Assembly (NCBI GenBank): GCA_003971905.1
Contig: RSEE01000066.1
Location: 186,001-250,000 of the forward strand
Reading direction: 5' to 3'
DNA: 64,000 bases
DNA from: Moniliella sp. 'wahieum'
Lineage: Eukaryota > Basidiomycota > Moniliellomycetes > Moniliellales > Moniliellaceae
A model generated the notes under the pieces. It did not search any database, was not told the origin of the DNA, and worked only from the letters and a program-made list of their open reading frames with translations. Positions 34,547 through 44,994 of this stretch are shown here, piece after piece. The position numbers and the translations under genes were made by a program. Each line of letters begins with the position of its first letter. Within the stretch, counting starts at the first letter, position 1.

Positions 34547-35884
34547 AGGGGTTGCGGTGCTCTCATGCACCACCCTCCGGAACCTTGAGACTTATAGCCG
34601 ATAAATCAACTTAGTACATGTGCCCAAATGATTGGGGCGATCTTCCCTCCCACTTAGTTGTTCGGGGGGTGGCTATATCTGACGGCAACAGAAGCATGCT
34701 ACTCGGGATTGTCTCTTCATGGGGGGATATCCCTTGCCGTGAGTAGAGGAGAAATTCAACGAAACAGTTACTCATTCGACGACGCGGTGCGAAGAAAAGG
34801 GATGGGTCCAGCCGGAGACCGAGAGGCCCATGGACACACGTCATACTGTGTAGGCACAAGTTCGGGGCATGCGCCCGGAAGTCTGACTGAAAGTCTCTCA
34901 ATCCATATTATGCCGGCGTTGCTTTTATCGTTTCTGTTTTATGGTGGGGCCACAGGCGGTGCATTTCCGAATGGTGCAGCGGTGAAGACAAGCACGACTA
35001 TTGCGGGCCTGATGGAACCCAAACCTTTCCTCGCCCTCATAGTTATAAAAAGAGAGGAAACTTTGGTTTGGGGGATGGTGTATAGAACTCTCGTTACACT
35101 TGTAGTATAGAGGGCCACTCCCGAGGTGAGAGACTCTCTGACATGGCGGAAACCCACCTCTTCTCTCCTCCATTCTCCTCCATTCTTTCGGTACCTCTCA
35201 CATGCGACTCCTACACGACGTGCATATGATGGGTGCGGTTTTGACAATGCGATGGGGAGCTTGTGTATGAACTTCGAAGAGCGGCCGCACATAGTATAGA
35301 GATCTGTGGCACGAGAACGAGGCATATAAAAATGTGTCGGGTAAGAGGTACTAATAATAAGCCGTCCTCTTGTTGGACGCAATTTCAAGGTTTGTGACAG
35401 AGGGCGTGACTGTGAGTGTTATATAGGGTGTTCGTACGAGTGTTCGCACAGCTTTAGTGGGAGATTTGCTGCGGTCTTCTCCGTCAACAACAGGGCCTCT
35501 CTTCTCTCCGCATCATGCTGTTTCCCCACCCCGTGACAGAGAGTCCCCTTACCCGATCTCCCGGTATGCTAACCGAGCATTGGCTACGATGCATGAGCCG
35601 ATTGGAAGCTTTGAGACCCTCACATGTGAGTGACATGTGACACGTCTATATTCCAACGCCGCCGCCTCTTCCTCCATTCGCGGTGGCGCGCTATATACGC
35701 CCGGGGACGTACCAATTATCATCTTTCCCTCTGCCGCACAGATTTGGCAGTGCCATTCCACTTCGACAGGACTTGGATATATATATGCCGAAGACGCGAC
35801 TACCATCGCAATTCTCATTTGTGAGCCCATTTCTGTCAGCAGTAGCAGGAAGCAGGGTATGTGTGGCTGCGAGATGCTCGTTGA

Positions 35885-36015
35885 GCGACACTGAACGTTG
35901 AACGTTGAATGTTGAAGAACGTACGTTGAACACGTTTAACGTTGAGTGCATTGACTTCTTTTGAGCTTAAGCAGCCGCGGAAATTGCCATTTAACGTGTT
36001 TAACGTTTAACGCGC
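35885..36015. repeat. AACGTT word cluster
   Basis: Repeated GAACGTTGAACGTT, ACGTTGAACACGTTTAACG and TTTAACGTTTAACGCG words, each centred on the palindrome AACGTT. Confidence 0.75.
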
Positions 36016-36074
36016 TACACGATCGGCTTCTATCAGGCGACGTTGCGCAAGCGAGATACTGTCATTTGTGGATG

Positions 36075-36099
36075 CATTCTCACAGAAGCTGTGAGAATG
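36075..36099. repeat. perfect 11-bp inverted repeat, 3-nt loop
   Basis: CATTCTCACAG and its exact complement CTGTGAGAATG flank AAG. The result could form a hairpin in RNA or single-stranded DNA. Confidence 0.85.
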
Positions 36100-36223
36100 G
36101 AACGAGTAATGCTATTAGTGATGAGCCGCTTTTAGCTGAAGCGACTCTACATCGCTCAGCGTTGACGCTCACCTCCGAGCTCTCAGCGATACTCCTGAGT
36201 AGTGCTCGAGCCCTCACGCGTCA

Positions 36224-36267
36224 CGTACTGAGGACTGAGGCTCAGTACGTTCAACGTTCAGTCCTCA
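36224..36267. repeat. two interleaved inverted repeats
   Basis: CGTACTGAG (36224-36232) pairs with CTCAGTACG (36241-36249). TGAGGACTGA (36229-36238) pairs with TCAGTCCTCA (36258-36267). The arms interleave, the topology of a pseudoknot or of alternative hairpins. Confidence 0.8.
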
Positions 36268-36656
36268 GGACGAGACAACAACTATACCGTCGCGAGTCGC
36301 ATGCCACATGTCACATACATGTCACGCCGAGCTTCTTGTATTCCTTCGCACATATCTCTCAGAGCGGCTGCTGTGCGTTGGCCACAGGTATTCGGCTAGG
36401 TTTACTTATTACTTTTGCATGCACATGCTTGCAGCTAATAGATGTTTCATCCCGTCAATGAGGTCGATGATCGATGCGGCCTGAGGCCATGCATGGAAGC
36501 GGTTGTGTTTGCGCCTGATGCGTGTGCAAAGGCAAGTGTGTGTGGACGGAAATAATACAACGACAACAGTGTTGCTTTATCGAACTTCTTTGGTTGACGT
36601 CTTATTGGTGGCATACTATTGTTAGTACCCCCGCATCGTCATGCATGCATCATGAT

Positions 36657-36784
36657 CCAGGGGGAAGAATGGCTCTTGAGCAGCTTGAGTGGGCGTCCCT
36701 GTCGTATTTGGAGTACTTGTCGTATTTCGCTTGTTCTTCCAGCACAGACGAAGCAGTCCTCCTGTTCCTCCCGTTGGCGTTCAA
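36657..36784 (-). repeat. dispersed repeat B, copy 2
   Basis: The counterpart of 34447-34546, sharing CGGCTCTTGAG/TGGCTCTTGAG, a run through CTTGTCG, and the final GGCGTTC. It is strongly diverged and passes directly into an AACGTT word cluster. Confidence 0.5.
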
Positions 36785-36912
36785 CGTTCAAAGTGTTCAA
36801 CACGTTTCACAAGCTTCAAACGAATTAAGCGCTGTAGTTGAATTCTTAGTGACCTAGTGACCGAGCCTAGCCTGCTCGGCCTAGCCTGGCCTTGCCTGAG
36901 GACCGGGCTACT

Positions 36913-36958
36913 TACCGGTTACAGGTTACCGGTTACTAGATACTGGTTACCGGTTACC
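36913..36958. repeat. GGTTACC array
   Basis: Head-to-tail and slightly degenerate copies of the odd-length near-palindrome GGTTACC (TTACCGGTTAC), five to six units. Confidence 0.8.
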
Positions 36959-37626
36959 AACAACGCTGTATACGTACACTCTGTTTGGATCTAAGACCTC
37001 TGATCTCACCATGTCACACCTCACACTCGTTTGCCAATGGCCAAAGCACATGTGCCTGGGTGCAACTAGGGGCGCTGTCGAGCTTCAAGCTTCAAGGTAG
37101 TGTCACCATGTCACCCATTCGCGCTAAGCTTAGCGCTTAATCGAAATCATTAATCAGCCTAAGGCCTAACCGACAAGGCTGGCCCAGCACAACCACCATG
37201 GCGTGAGGCGTTGCCGGCGGTGCACTGTTCCATGTTAGGGTTTTGCACACCACTCTCACTCTCCCAGCCTGCACCCTGGCTGAGCACCGAGTCTCAGATC
37301 GCAGCATTCGCTACGTATGCAGGCACCCACTTCTCGGATTGTGAGTATGTGAGTGCATGTGAGTACCGACTACCGAATGAATACATGGTGGCTGTGTATG
37401 AATGAGATCGACGGTGGCCCACCAGGACCCTGCGGCCTGGAGAGCGACTGCAAAAGCGGTGACACCGCAGGACAAAGGACTATGTGATACATCGCACATA
37501 GGTGGTGGCGCTGGTGGCACACGCGAACCCATGGAGCGTCTAAGCAGATTATTAGCAGAACATAGCATTGTAATGGGTTGCTGGTGTCCTCCTCAAACTC
37601 TGGTGCGCGAGGCACCATCACGTCAA

Positions 37627-39366
37627 TCACGAAGATAAGTAAACGTTCGGGGTAGTAAAGTTCGGGGGAGGCATCCCTGAGAAGCCACAGGCGGGGGGCC
37701 CATCCGCATCGATTATTTCGCCAGCTCTTTGAGTTCGGGGAGGGTCTTGGTCATACCCGCCTTGTCCCCCAAAGCTACCGGTGAAGATTCGGGGTCGAGG
37801 AGGCAGCAAGTGCATCGTTGGGGTTGGTCGCTCTCCGCTGCGCGGCATAGCGAGTGAGCCTGGCAGACAAGTGGGAGACGCAGGTATTGATGCTGGTCGA
37901 CGCCCGGGAGCTTGATCGGTCAAGCAGTAAAAGGCCATGGCTCAAGACGCGGTTGGCCAATGAGGGGGTCTGGGTCATAGAACTGCTCGGCCGGGTGGGT
38001 ACTTGGCTAGGGTCGACCCAATAGCCCGAAGTGACCACCGAAATCGCGTCGGCCGACAGCGCCGTGTGCCACATAACTGCCACAAGAGGCAGAGCAAGCG
38101 CCCATGCAGCGTGCATATCAAACGTCCGATACAGCGGCGGTCGGTCCACCGCCCAGTCGAGGCTAGTGCCCGCGAGAACCAGGAGCAATGCAACTCGCAG
38201 CCGATGCATGATCGCCCGTCTTCCCCCAGAGGCAGTAACACCACTACTCGCCACTTCATCAACGTCGTCTTGAAAAAGAACGCCACCCATTACCATGGTG
38301 TGGATCCCGACCACCAATGAGGCCACAGCGTCAGGAAGAACCAGACCCCCAGGCGGCGGGGAAGAGCACCTTGTTGACAGAGACGAAAAAGGGGGCACGC
38401 AGTAAAGTGCAAACCATACCGAATGCCTCAATACCCAGCACGGTATACACAACCTTAGTCCCAAGCTTGAAGCGCTGGAAGCTCTGAAGAATAGTAGCAG
38501 GGTGACGGGAGAGGTGGGAACTCTTGCCAGGTGGGCTCCACCGAGCCAGGCGAGCCAAGCCCTGGAACAATGTCGCAACCAGGGCGACGTGCAGCCCAGC
38601 TGCCATTGCAAGATCACTGCGCGGCGTATGGCGAACACTCCCAATCACAGCCCCAAACCCTGCAATCACCCAAGCGAAGGGTGGTGTGTAGGTTTAGCGA
38701 GCGGGAAGGTGCCGGGCAGAGCGGGAGGTGAAGGAGTGTTGGCGCTGGGACGGAAACGCAGTAGGGCAATGATATGGACGATAAGGGTGAGTGTCATCCC
38801 CAGTGCTGCGAGGGGCTCCTCCATGCCACCCTCGGACAAAGACCCAATGACCATTGTACTTGACCATCTCCTTCAATATGGGCGGCATGGCATCCAGGGC
38901 GGTCTTGGCCCTCGCATTCGCTTCGGCCGAGATGGCGGGGAGACTAGCATTGGGCAAGGCGGCCTGAGCTTGGAGCAGGGCATTTTGGCGAATGGCCTGA
39001 GTACGTTGGATGGCATCGTTAGTGAGGGTGTGGGTGCAGCGATAGGCGGTGTCCGCAAGACAGTCCACCGCGTCCAGCGGCTCCACGGTTGGTTACGAAG
39101 CCAGCCACCGTCACCACGGCCCGTGATACCGTCATCCACGCCATCAGGGCCGCAGACGTCGTCATAGCGGATTGGATGCAGAGGCTGAACTCGGTCGTGT
39201 CGGCGCCATTGCTGGCAAAGGAATGGTGGTCGACGGAGGCGGCTTCCGAGATGGTGTAGAGTGTCGGTGGTGGCGGGCCCAAGGGTTGGGTAGCAGCGAC
39301 AGTGGTCATCATGTTCATGGCCAATGTGGCCACGGTGACGAAAAACAATGGGCAGCGCCGACGCAT
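37627..39366 (-). CDS. multi-pass membrane protein, unrecognised
   Basis: Not recognised. The start at 39366 (MRRRCPLFFVTVATLAMNMM) begins with a hydrophobic segment, followed by MTTSAALMAWMTVSRAVVTV AGF. A soluble helical part has DAVDCLADTAYRCTHTLTND AIQ and PILKEMVKYNGHWVF. Further hydrophobic segments are AALGMTLTLIVHIIALLRF, LAMAAGLHVALVATLFQGLA, VVYTVLGIEAFGMVCTLL, AVASLVVGIHTMVMGGVLF, LRVALLLVLAGTSLDW and ALALPLVAVMWHTALS. That makes six to eight candidate membrane helices. The tail is polar and ends PPPNFTTPNVYLSS at 37627. At least four frame changes or introns intervene (a CAG acceptor is plausible near 38670). It stands alone between repeat-rich stretches. Confidence 0.6.
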
Positions 39367-39800
39367 GACACCAATAGCTGTAAGAGAGGGGTGGGTGTTG
39401 TTGGTGGGAGAGGGGGAAGGCGTCGATGCTGGGGGGCAAGCTTTTTGTGTGAGTTCGAAGCTCGCTTGGATGGAGGCGCGCAATATAAAGCTGGCGAGGG
39501 CTGGGCGTTTGCTTGCGCCTATCATTAACTTGAAGCTAAAGGCAGGCGAAGGCAGCAGGAGGTGATCGTCACACGTCACACACCACACATACATGTGCAT
39601 GAGCGCTGAGTCTCAGTACTGAGTAGTACGTAGTTGCGCAGTGCACCAGACCAGCGCCAGCCGCCAGCCCTGTACTTACAAGCCAGTCAAGTACATAGCA
39701 TTGATTGGGACTTCGCGCACAGAAGACAGCCAAAGCTGAAGCGCTGAAGGTGCTGAAGCTTGAAGTTCTATAGTGCAGAAAATGTCGCAAGCCTCATTAT

Positions 39801-39860
39801 GGCCTGAGGCCTGAGGCCCGTGAGGGCCTGAGGCTTGAGAGCTTGAGGCCTGGGCCTGAC
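39801..39860. repeat. GGCCTGAGGC array
   Basis: Imperfect tandem copies of GGCCTGAGGC and GCTTGAGG words; the core AGGCCT is palindromic. Confidence 0.75.
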
Positions 39861-39869
39861 GTCTTTCGG

Positions 39870-42350
39870 GTGTGGGAACATGTGAATATTGACTATTGAA
39901 TCGCCGACAAGAACCGAGCACTCGCGGACTGAATACTGAGTGACTCTAGTAAGGCTAGTGAGGCTAGTGGCTGCCTTGTTCGGTCGCAAACACACCCCCG
40001 ACGGCACACACTCAGACAGGATTTCACCGTTTAAGACATTTAACGTTTAAGTTTTAAGACGCTACGCGTTCGTAGCTTGAAGCTTTTCTCCATATGCTGC
40101 GCCCAAGATGCATTATTCGTCTTCCTCTTCTTTTCCTTACTCTTCTGACTCTCTGCCGTCAGGCACAGTAAACGTTCCAACATCAGGCTAAGGCATGTCC
40201 ACGGCTGTCCAAAACTCTTTGCACGCAGCGCACGTGTGCGCGAGATACCATCTTCTTTCGAGTCACAGAAGAGTTCCCCAACAAAAGACGTAGTGCGTAC
40301 AACGAAACATTGGCCTTCAAACTTCATGGCTTGCCAAAGACGGCCATCGCTTGGCCAGTGCTCTCGGGGGTGTAACATGTAACCTTTGATCCTCCATAAT
40401 GGCGCATCGCTTATATTACTCTGCAGCCGGGCGCCTTAGTACATCCTACCACTTACCAAAAAAGGAAACCCCGACCCCGCCCCATCGAAGATCAGAATGG
40501 CCCACATAATGTGCGAAGATCTATCTGACGGGTCTCGCTAAGCCCTACCCGTCCAAAAGGCTCGCAATGCATCTACCCTGGGTCAAACCCTCGACACACC
40601 ACTCCTGCGGTCCATCGTCTTGGATGAACCCCGAGCAGGTTTGCCGTAACCCTAACTCTTTGAGGTTATTTAGCGCCACCCCCACAAATCCCTCATGATG
40701 CTACGGTTTCATTTTGGGGCGAGAACAGTTATGGCCAGCGGCAATGCAATCGGCCTACACTTCCCCGGAAATGGCGATCATTATTATGCCCGGCATGGAG
40801 GATGATTGATGATGCCGAGACACAGGGCGGGCTTGTTGTCCCTGCGTTGCGCTGTTCTGCAGAAAAAAGATGCTATAGCTATAGGACATAGTATCGTCTA
40901 CATGCGTCAATAACGACATATATACTAAAACTCACTTTAGCCCATCCTCTGCAATGGTCAGACTCACACCGTGCTAGGGATGTCATGGGGCGCGGGACCC
41001 GAGACGGAGCCCGACCCCGGGATTTAATAGGGGTGAAATCCCTTAGACGTGGAATCAGAATTACCTACTGTATGTGTCCTGATTCAGTTCCTGTGGTTGA
41101 GTGCTCAGGAGCCGGTGTAATGGCGAAGAAGAGACCCTCTATAGTTTGGGTGGCTGTGCCTGTACAAAGGCGGTAGTCCTGACTCTCTGAGGTAGGAGCG
41201 ACGTACGTAGGTCGTCAGACCAGTTGAAGGGGTCAAGGAACTCCGGGGTATAGCGTGGGGCACCTGGAGCGTGTTACCACACTTGACGCGCTGTAATGGA
41301 GGCGGAGAATCAGACGGAGTCCGACCTAATGAAGAGCACGCGCTACCGAGAGTAACCGCGGCTTGCAGAGTGTGGTCGACGTAAGTCGTAAACCGTGCGC
41401 CATCCATTGGCGAACGCTCTGTGAGCTTTACTTCATTCGAAGAGGCTCTTGTTGGCCAGTTGGACGGTCCTACAACCGCCCGCACAGCCATTGCCGCGCT
41501 CTCACCTGAGGCCTATAATAGTCTCGTCAGCAAGGAGTTCACCCCGATCGTCTGGAATAAAAGTTCAAAAGCAGCCGTCAGAGGACACTTCTTTGACCAT
41601 TTGAGACACTAATTTCCAGGTGAAGACGAGGAGTCTCAAGTAGAGGAGGGGGAAGAGGAAACTCCTGAAAGCAGGCGCCGCGCCTTCTCCCTTTCATTCA
41701 AAGACACTTTATCCTTTTAAGGAAAGTTCCTTTTGGTACTGCTGCCAATGGTGATGTGTTGGATATGGCGGAGTTTGGATTGCCTGTTGCCCCCCCCCCT
41801 TTCCGAGCAGGAGAGAGGTTCATCGAACCTTTGCGGCCGTCACAGAGAGAAAACGCGGGAGCAGAGCGCACCCGGTGACGCAGGGAAGCAAGCGAATACT
41901 GCCGAGCTCTGAACCCGTGCGTGCCAGCGCGGGGGGTCTTCCTCCGCCACATGTAACCGCGACCCATCATCGCCGTCATATAGTTTATTGGCTGATCTCG
42001 CACCCATTTCCAATTTCTTCCGTCCCGAGCTCGATCTTTCCCTGTTTCTTCCACTTCGCACCATGCCCTCTGTTATTGCTTCTTCTTCACGAACGATTGA
42101 CTCTGGTCTCCCTCCCCTTAGCCCTGACCGTGACACTCCCCGCCCCTCGAACGCCTATTACTGACAACTAGCCTGTAGGAGGGAGATTGCTTAGGATGCC
42201 GACAGGTATTCATTCAGGCTGCATGGAATGATGCATTATACCAGAGGAGAAGGAGAAGCTATCACACGGTAGACCACGCCTGATGTAGGAAAAGAGACAC
42301 AAAGGGGGCAATGAAGATCTAGAACAAGGATCATACCCACATCCTGTGGG
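39870..42350. other. intergenic, mostly unassigned
   Basis: It includes an AACGTTTAA word at 40028-40055 and a short plus-strand open frame at 41421-41612 reading TAIAALSPEAYNSLVSKEFT then PIVWNKSSKAAVRG. This continues in another frame with an acidic segment (SQVEEGEEETPESRR). The fragment looks coding in composition but I recognise no family. Its position upstream of the Helitron-type helicase makes a mobile-element origin possible. Confidence 0.35.
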
Positions 42351-42379
42351 AATGTGTGTGTGATCCGTCATAGCCCATC

Positions 42380-43200
42380 ATCTTCATCAAGGGGCCAGCT
42401 GCAATGGGCAAGTCGTTTCAACATAATACTCTCCTTTTGCCCACATCAGGGGTACACTGGGCCTCAGTGCCACCGCGGTTGCTTCTTCCGGCATCGCTTC
42501 CCCTTACTCTCGACGGCGGTGCCCCCCACTCCCGCTCTAGTATATACCTTTAAAATCCCCATCAATTGCCTCAGTACCAGCTCTTCCTTTTGTCAACACG
42601 ACAGAAGCGTTGTGCCCTCCATCACACCTCCTTCTCAACGGTTATAAGCTGGCAGATATCCAGGACAACAATGCTGCTATTACCCCGAGTTTCTTAATAG
42701 GCTCACCCCTGCAGGTTTTCCTCCTCACAAGCTACCCTTAAAGTTATGGTATGTCGGTTATATGCTCCTCCGGAACCTCAACGAGGCCGCAGGTTTGGTC
42801 AATGGCACCTGTCTCTCATGGCCTACGGCCCGGTTAATATTCCGTCGGGGCCGTCATCCTCAATGCGGGCAAAAAGGCCCCAGACAGCACTTTTCCCCAT
42901 TATCCCCTCCGCATCTCTTTAACAAAAGCGACATTCGCTTTAGCCGCAGGCAGTTTCCGATTACCCTGCCTTTTCCATGGCCATCAACAAGCCCCAGAGT
43001 CAGACCCTGCGCCATATACGTTGGGCCTCCTTACCCCTACTTGCACATGGCAGCTTTTTATGTCGCTCTTTTTGTCTTGCGCCTCTTTTCGCCACAGGCC
43101 CAAAGATCTCCTCCCGCGTTCCAGGATCACTCGCAACACTGCCGCTCGCCAGGTCTTCGAATACGGTGAGGGTGGGGTGCCGTTGAAGGGGCCGACAATA
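42380..43200 (+). mobile_element. decayed Helitron-type (PIF1-like) helicase, C-terminal half
   Basis: Conserved helicase phrases occur in order on the plus strand, in changing frames. ATAVASSGIAS lies near 42470 and YTFKIPINCLSTSSS near 42545; the latter matches the FKIPIN-ST phrase of fungal Helitron helicases. LLRNLNEAAGLVNGT at 42765 matches the LMLLRNLN--GL-NGTR motif. RRQFPI, FSMAINKPQSQTLRH (42975-43020) and LLPRSRITRNTAA (43105) correspond to the final domains (usually R-QFP, FAMTINKSQGQ, and LLP-----TRNVVY). The upstream Rep domain and the element termini were not found. The copy is inactive: it has multiple interruptions and lacks its N-terminal half. Confidence 0.75.
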
Positions 43201-43582
43201 CTACTGCTGCTCCCGAGGATGAACAATGGCGATGGCCGTTTGTTGTTGGGGAAGACAATGTGGGCAACCCTGGACCCCAGCTGGTCATTCATGTACAGTC
43301 ATTGATTACATTACGAGACCTGGAGGGCGTGATGTTCTCGGAACAGTCCCAGATGAATCTCCTGCTGACATCCGAAGACGATTGTCCATTGTCGATGGAT
43401 GCTCCTGCACGAGAAGGCCGCAGGACGACGAGATTGATTTGTGGATGAGCTGCGAGGACGCCCTCTTATACTACAACGAGAGGACCACCGGGCCTACGGC
43501 CCCGTCTGCATACCTTATCGATGCTTTACCTTGCGCCGGAGGGTATGTGCTGGGGCTTCGCCCAGCCTTCCCTCGTGTCCCC

Positions 43583-44063
43583 TTGGTCCACCGTTCCATT
43601 GGCCTCTTTCCCTGCTCGTCCACGCTGTCCACTGTTCCATTGTCAATAGAGATTTCCGCTCCAGCACACTAATTAGGTTAACGTTCCATCATATTCAGTG
43701 CGGCGTAACACACCGTTCCGTTGTCAGTAGCAGGAAAGCACGGGAGTTGGAAGCAGGACAGATGTGGCTGGCGTGCCACCCAGAGAATCGGGTTGGCGAA
43801 AGCCTGTCCAGGCTCAATCCTTGAGATATCAGAAGTGGAGAGCGAGGGCGGGGTTTCCGATGGAAGTGAGGCGCCTGCTTTTGGCTGCTGATTCGTCAGG
43901 GAGCCCCGCCTGACGCTCTCCTTGGGCAGGACGGGCATCGTAGAGCAACCGTTCCGTCGTCACCACCTTTGCCACCGTTCCATGGGCCACCATTGACTGG
44001 ACCGTAGCCGCCTCAGGAACCATTTCGTCGCCACCACCTTGGCCACTGTTCCATTGTCCACCT
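43583..44063. repeat. dispersed/tandem CACCGTTCCATTGTCC motif
   Basis: About eight degenerate copies of (C)CACCGTTCCATTGTCCACC occur within 480 bp: near 43585, 43630, 43680, 43708, 43950, 43973, 44017 and 44045. All are in one orientation with irregular spacing. Confidence 0.65.
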
Positions 44064-44994
44064 TTGATTGATAACTAGGCAGCCATGTTTGTTGACCAGG
44101 GTCTATGGGCCAGCCACCTCCGCGGCACTTCTGACCATTTACTCATTACTCCCGGGCACCACACCAGTATCCCTATCCCTGGCCTAGTGCCGCTCTCCTT
44201 TCTTCCCCTTCTTCTCCTTCTTCTTCTGATCCTCAGTCTGGGTTCAACCCAGCTCTGTCTTCTCTCTGCCATTGCATACTGCACTTAGGACGTCGCTGGA
44301 TCACCAGGATCATTATCGTTGTATCGGCTATTGGCCTTCTGAGTCACCGTAGCCACAGACGCAGATTCACAGTTCCACCGTCGGATTTATGTATGGTGCT
44401 GAGGTGGGTGGGCTGGGCTGCACGTGCCATTAGGCCAGAACTTGAGAACGTCATCTGTGGTTCATATATAGGGGGATGAACGTTGAACCAATCTTAGCTC
44501 CATACCAATGCCCACGCATATAATGCAGAGCAACCTTCAACCACACCAAAACAAAGACCCTCTTGTTCATATCCATAACCCGCATTAAAACGTTTGCCAT
44601 TCCCCTTCTCGACACGATCTTCAACGTTCATGTCTCCCTCGCTACTGGCATATTGCACACTGATGATCGATCAGTATAATGCCTCAGCGCTAGATGCACC
44701 CAACACACACGACCGAGATGAGCGACTGACGTTTGTTGGGTGCATCCCATCGCACTTCTTGAACTGCTAGGCTGTATTGCCTGCAACGAACAACATACAA
44801 CACATCGCTGGCTCCACCAACTGTGGTGTGGCCCCCGAGGACCGGAATGCCGACTTGCTTGCATCTGCAATGGCATTGAATTGAGTTGACGTGAATTGCT
44901 TGACATGAATCGGTGCATTACGTACGCATCCTTCCTGCCCATTTACCCCGGCCCGCACCACCAGGCCGAGGCTCAGGCTGAGCCCCCAGCAGGC
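44064..44994. other. intergenic, no supported gene
   Basis: Short frames only. AACGTTGAACC and CAACGTTCATG words occur at 44475-44630. Confidence 0.4.

Larger units (their letters stand above)
30850..37626. other. 6.8-kb repeat-rich region without a supported host gene
   Basis: The sequence is AT-richer than the flanks. Frames are short and no conserved domain is visible on either strand. It contains two pairs of diverged dispersed repeats (31097/33978 and 34447/36657), arrays of short words from 35880 onward, two sets of inverted repeats (36075-36099, 36224-36267) and the GGTTACC array at 36913-36958. The largest open frame, 35961-36461 (+, 166 codons), is made mostly of these words and is not called. 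Confidence 0.5.

Noticed and set aside
35961-36461. 166-codon plus-strand open frame
   Set aside because: It consists mainly of AACGTT and CTGAG word repeats and hairpins, and has no conserved motif.
41000-41180. Possible rRNA fragment (GGGGTGAAATCCCTTAGACG)
   Set aside because: It resembles a short conserved rRNA phrase only over a dozen bases, and the flanks do not match rRNA.
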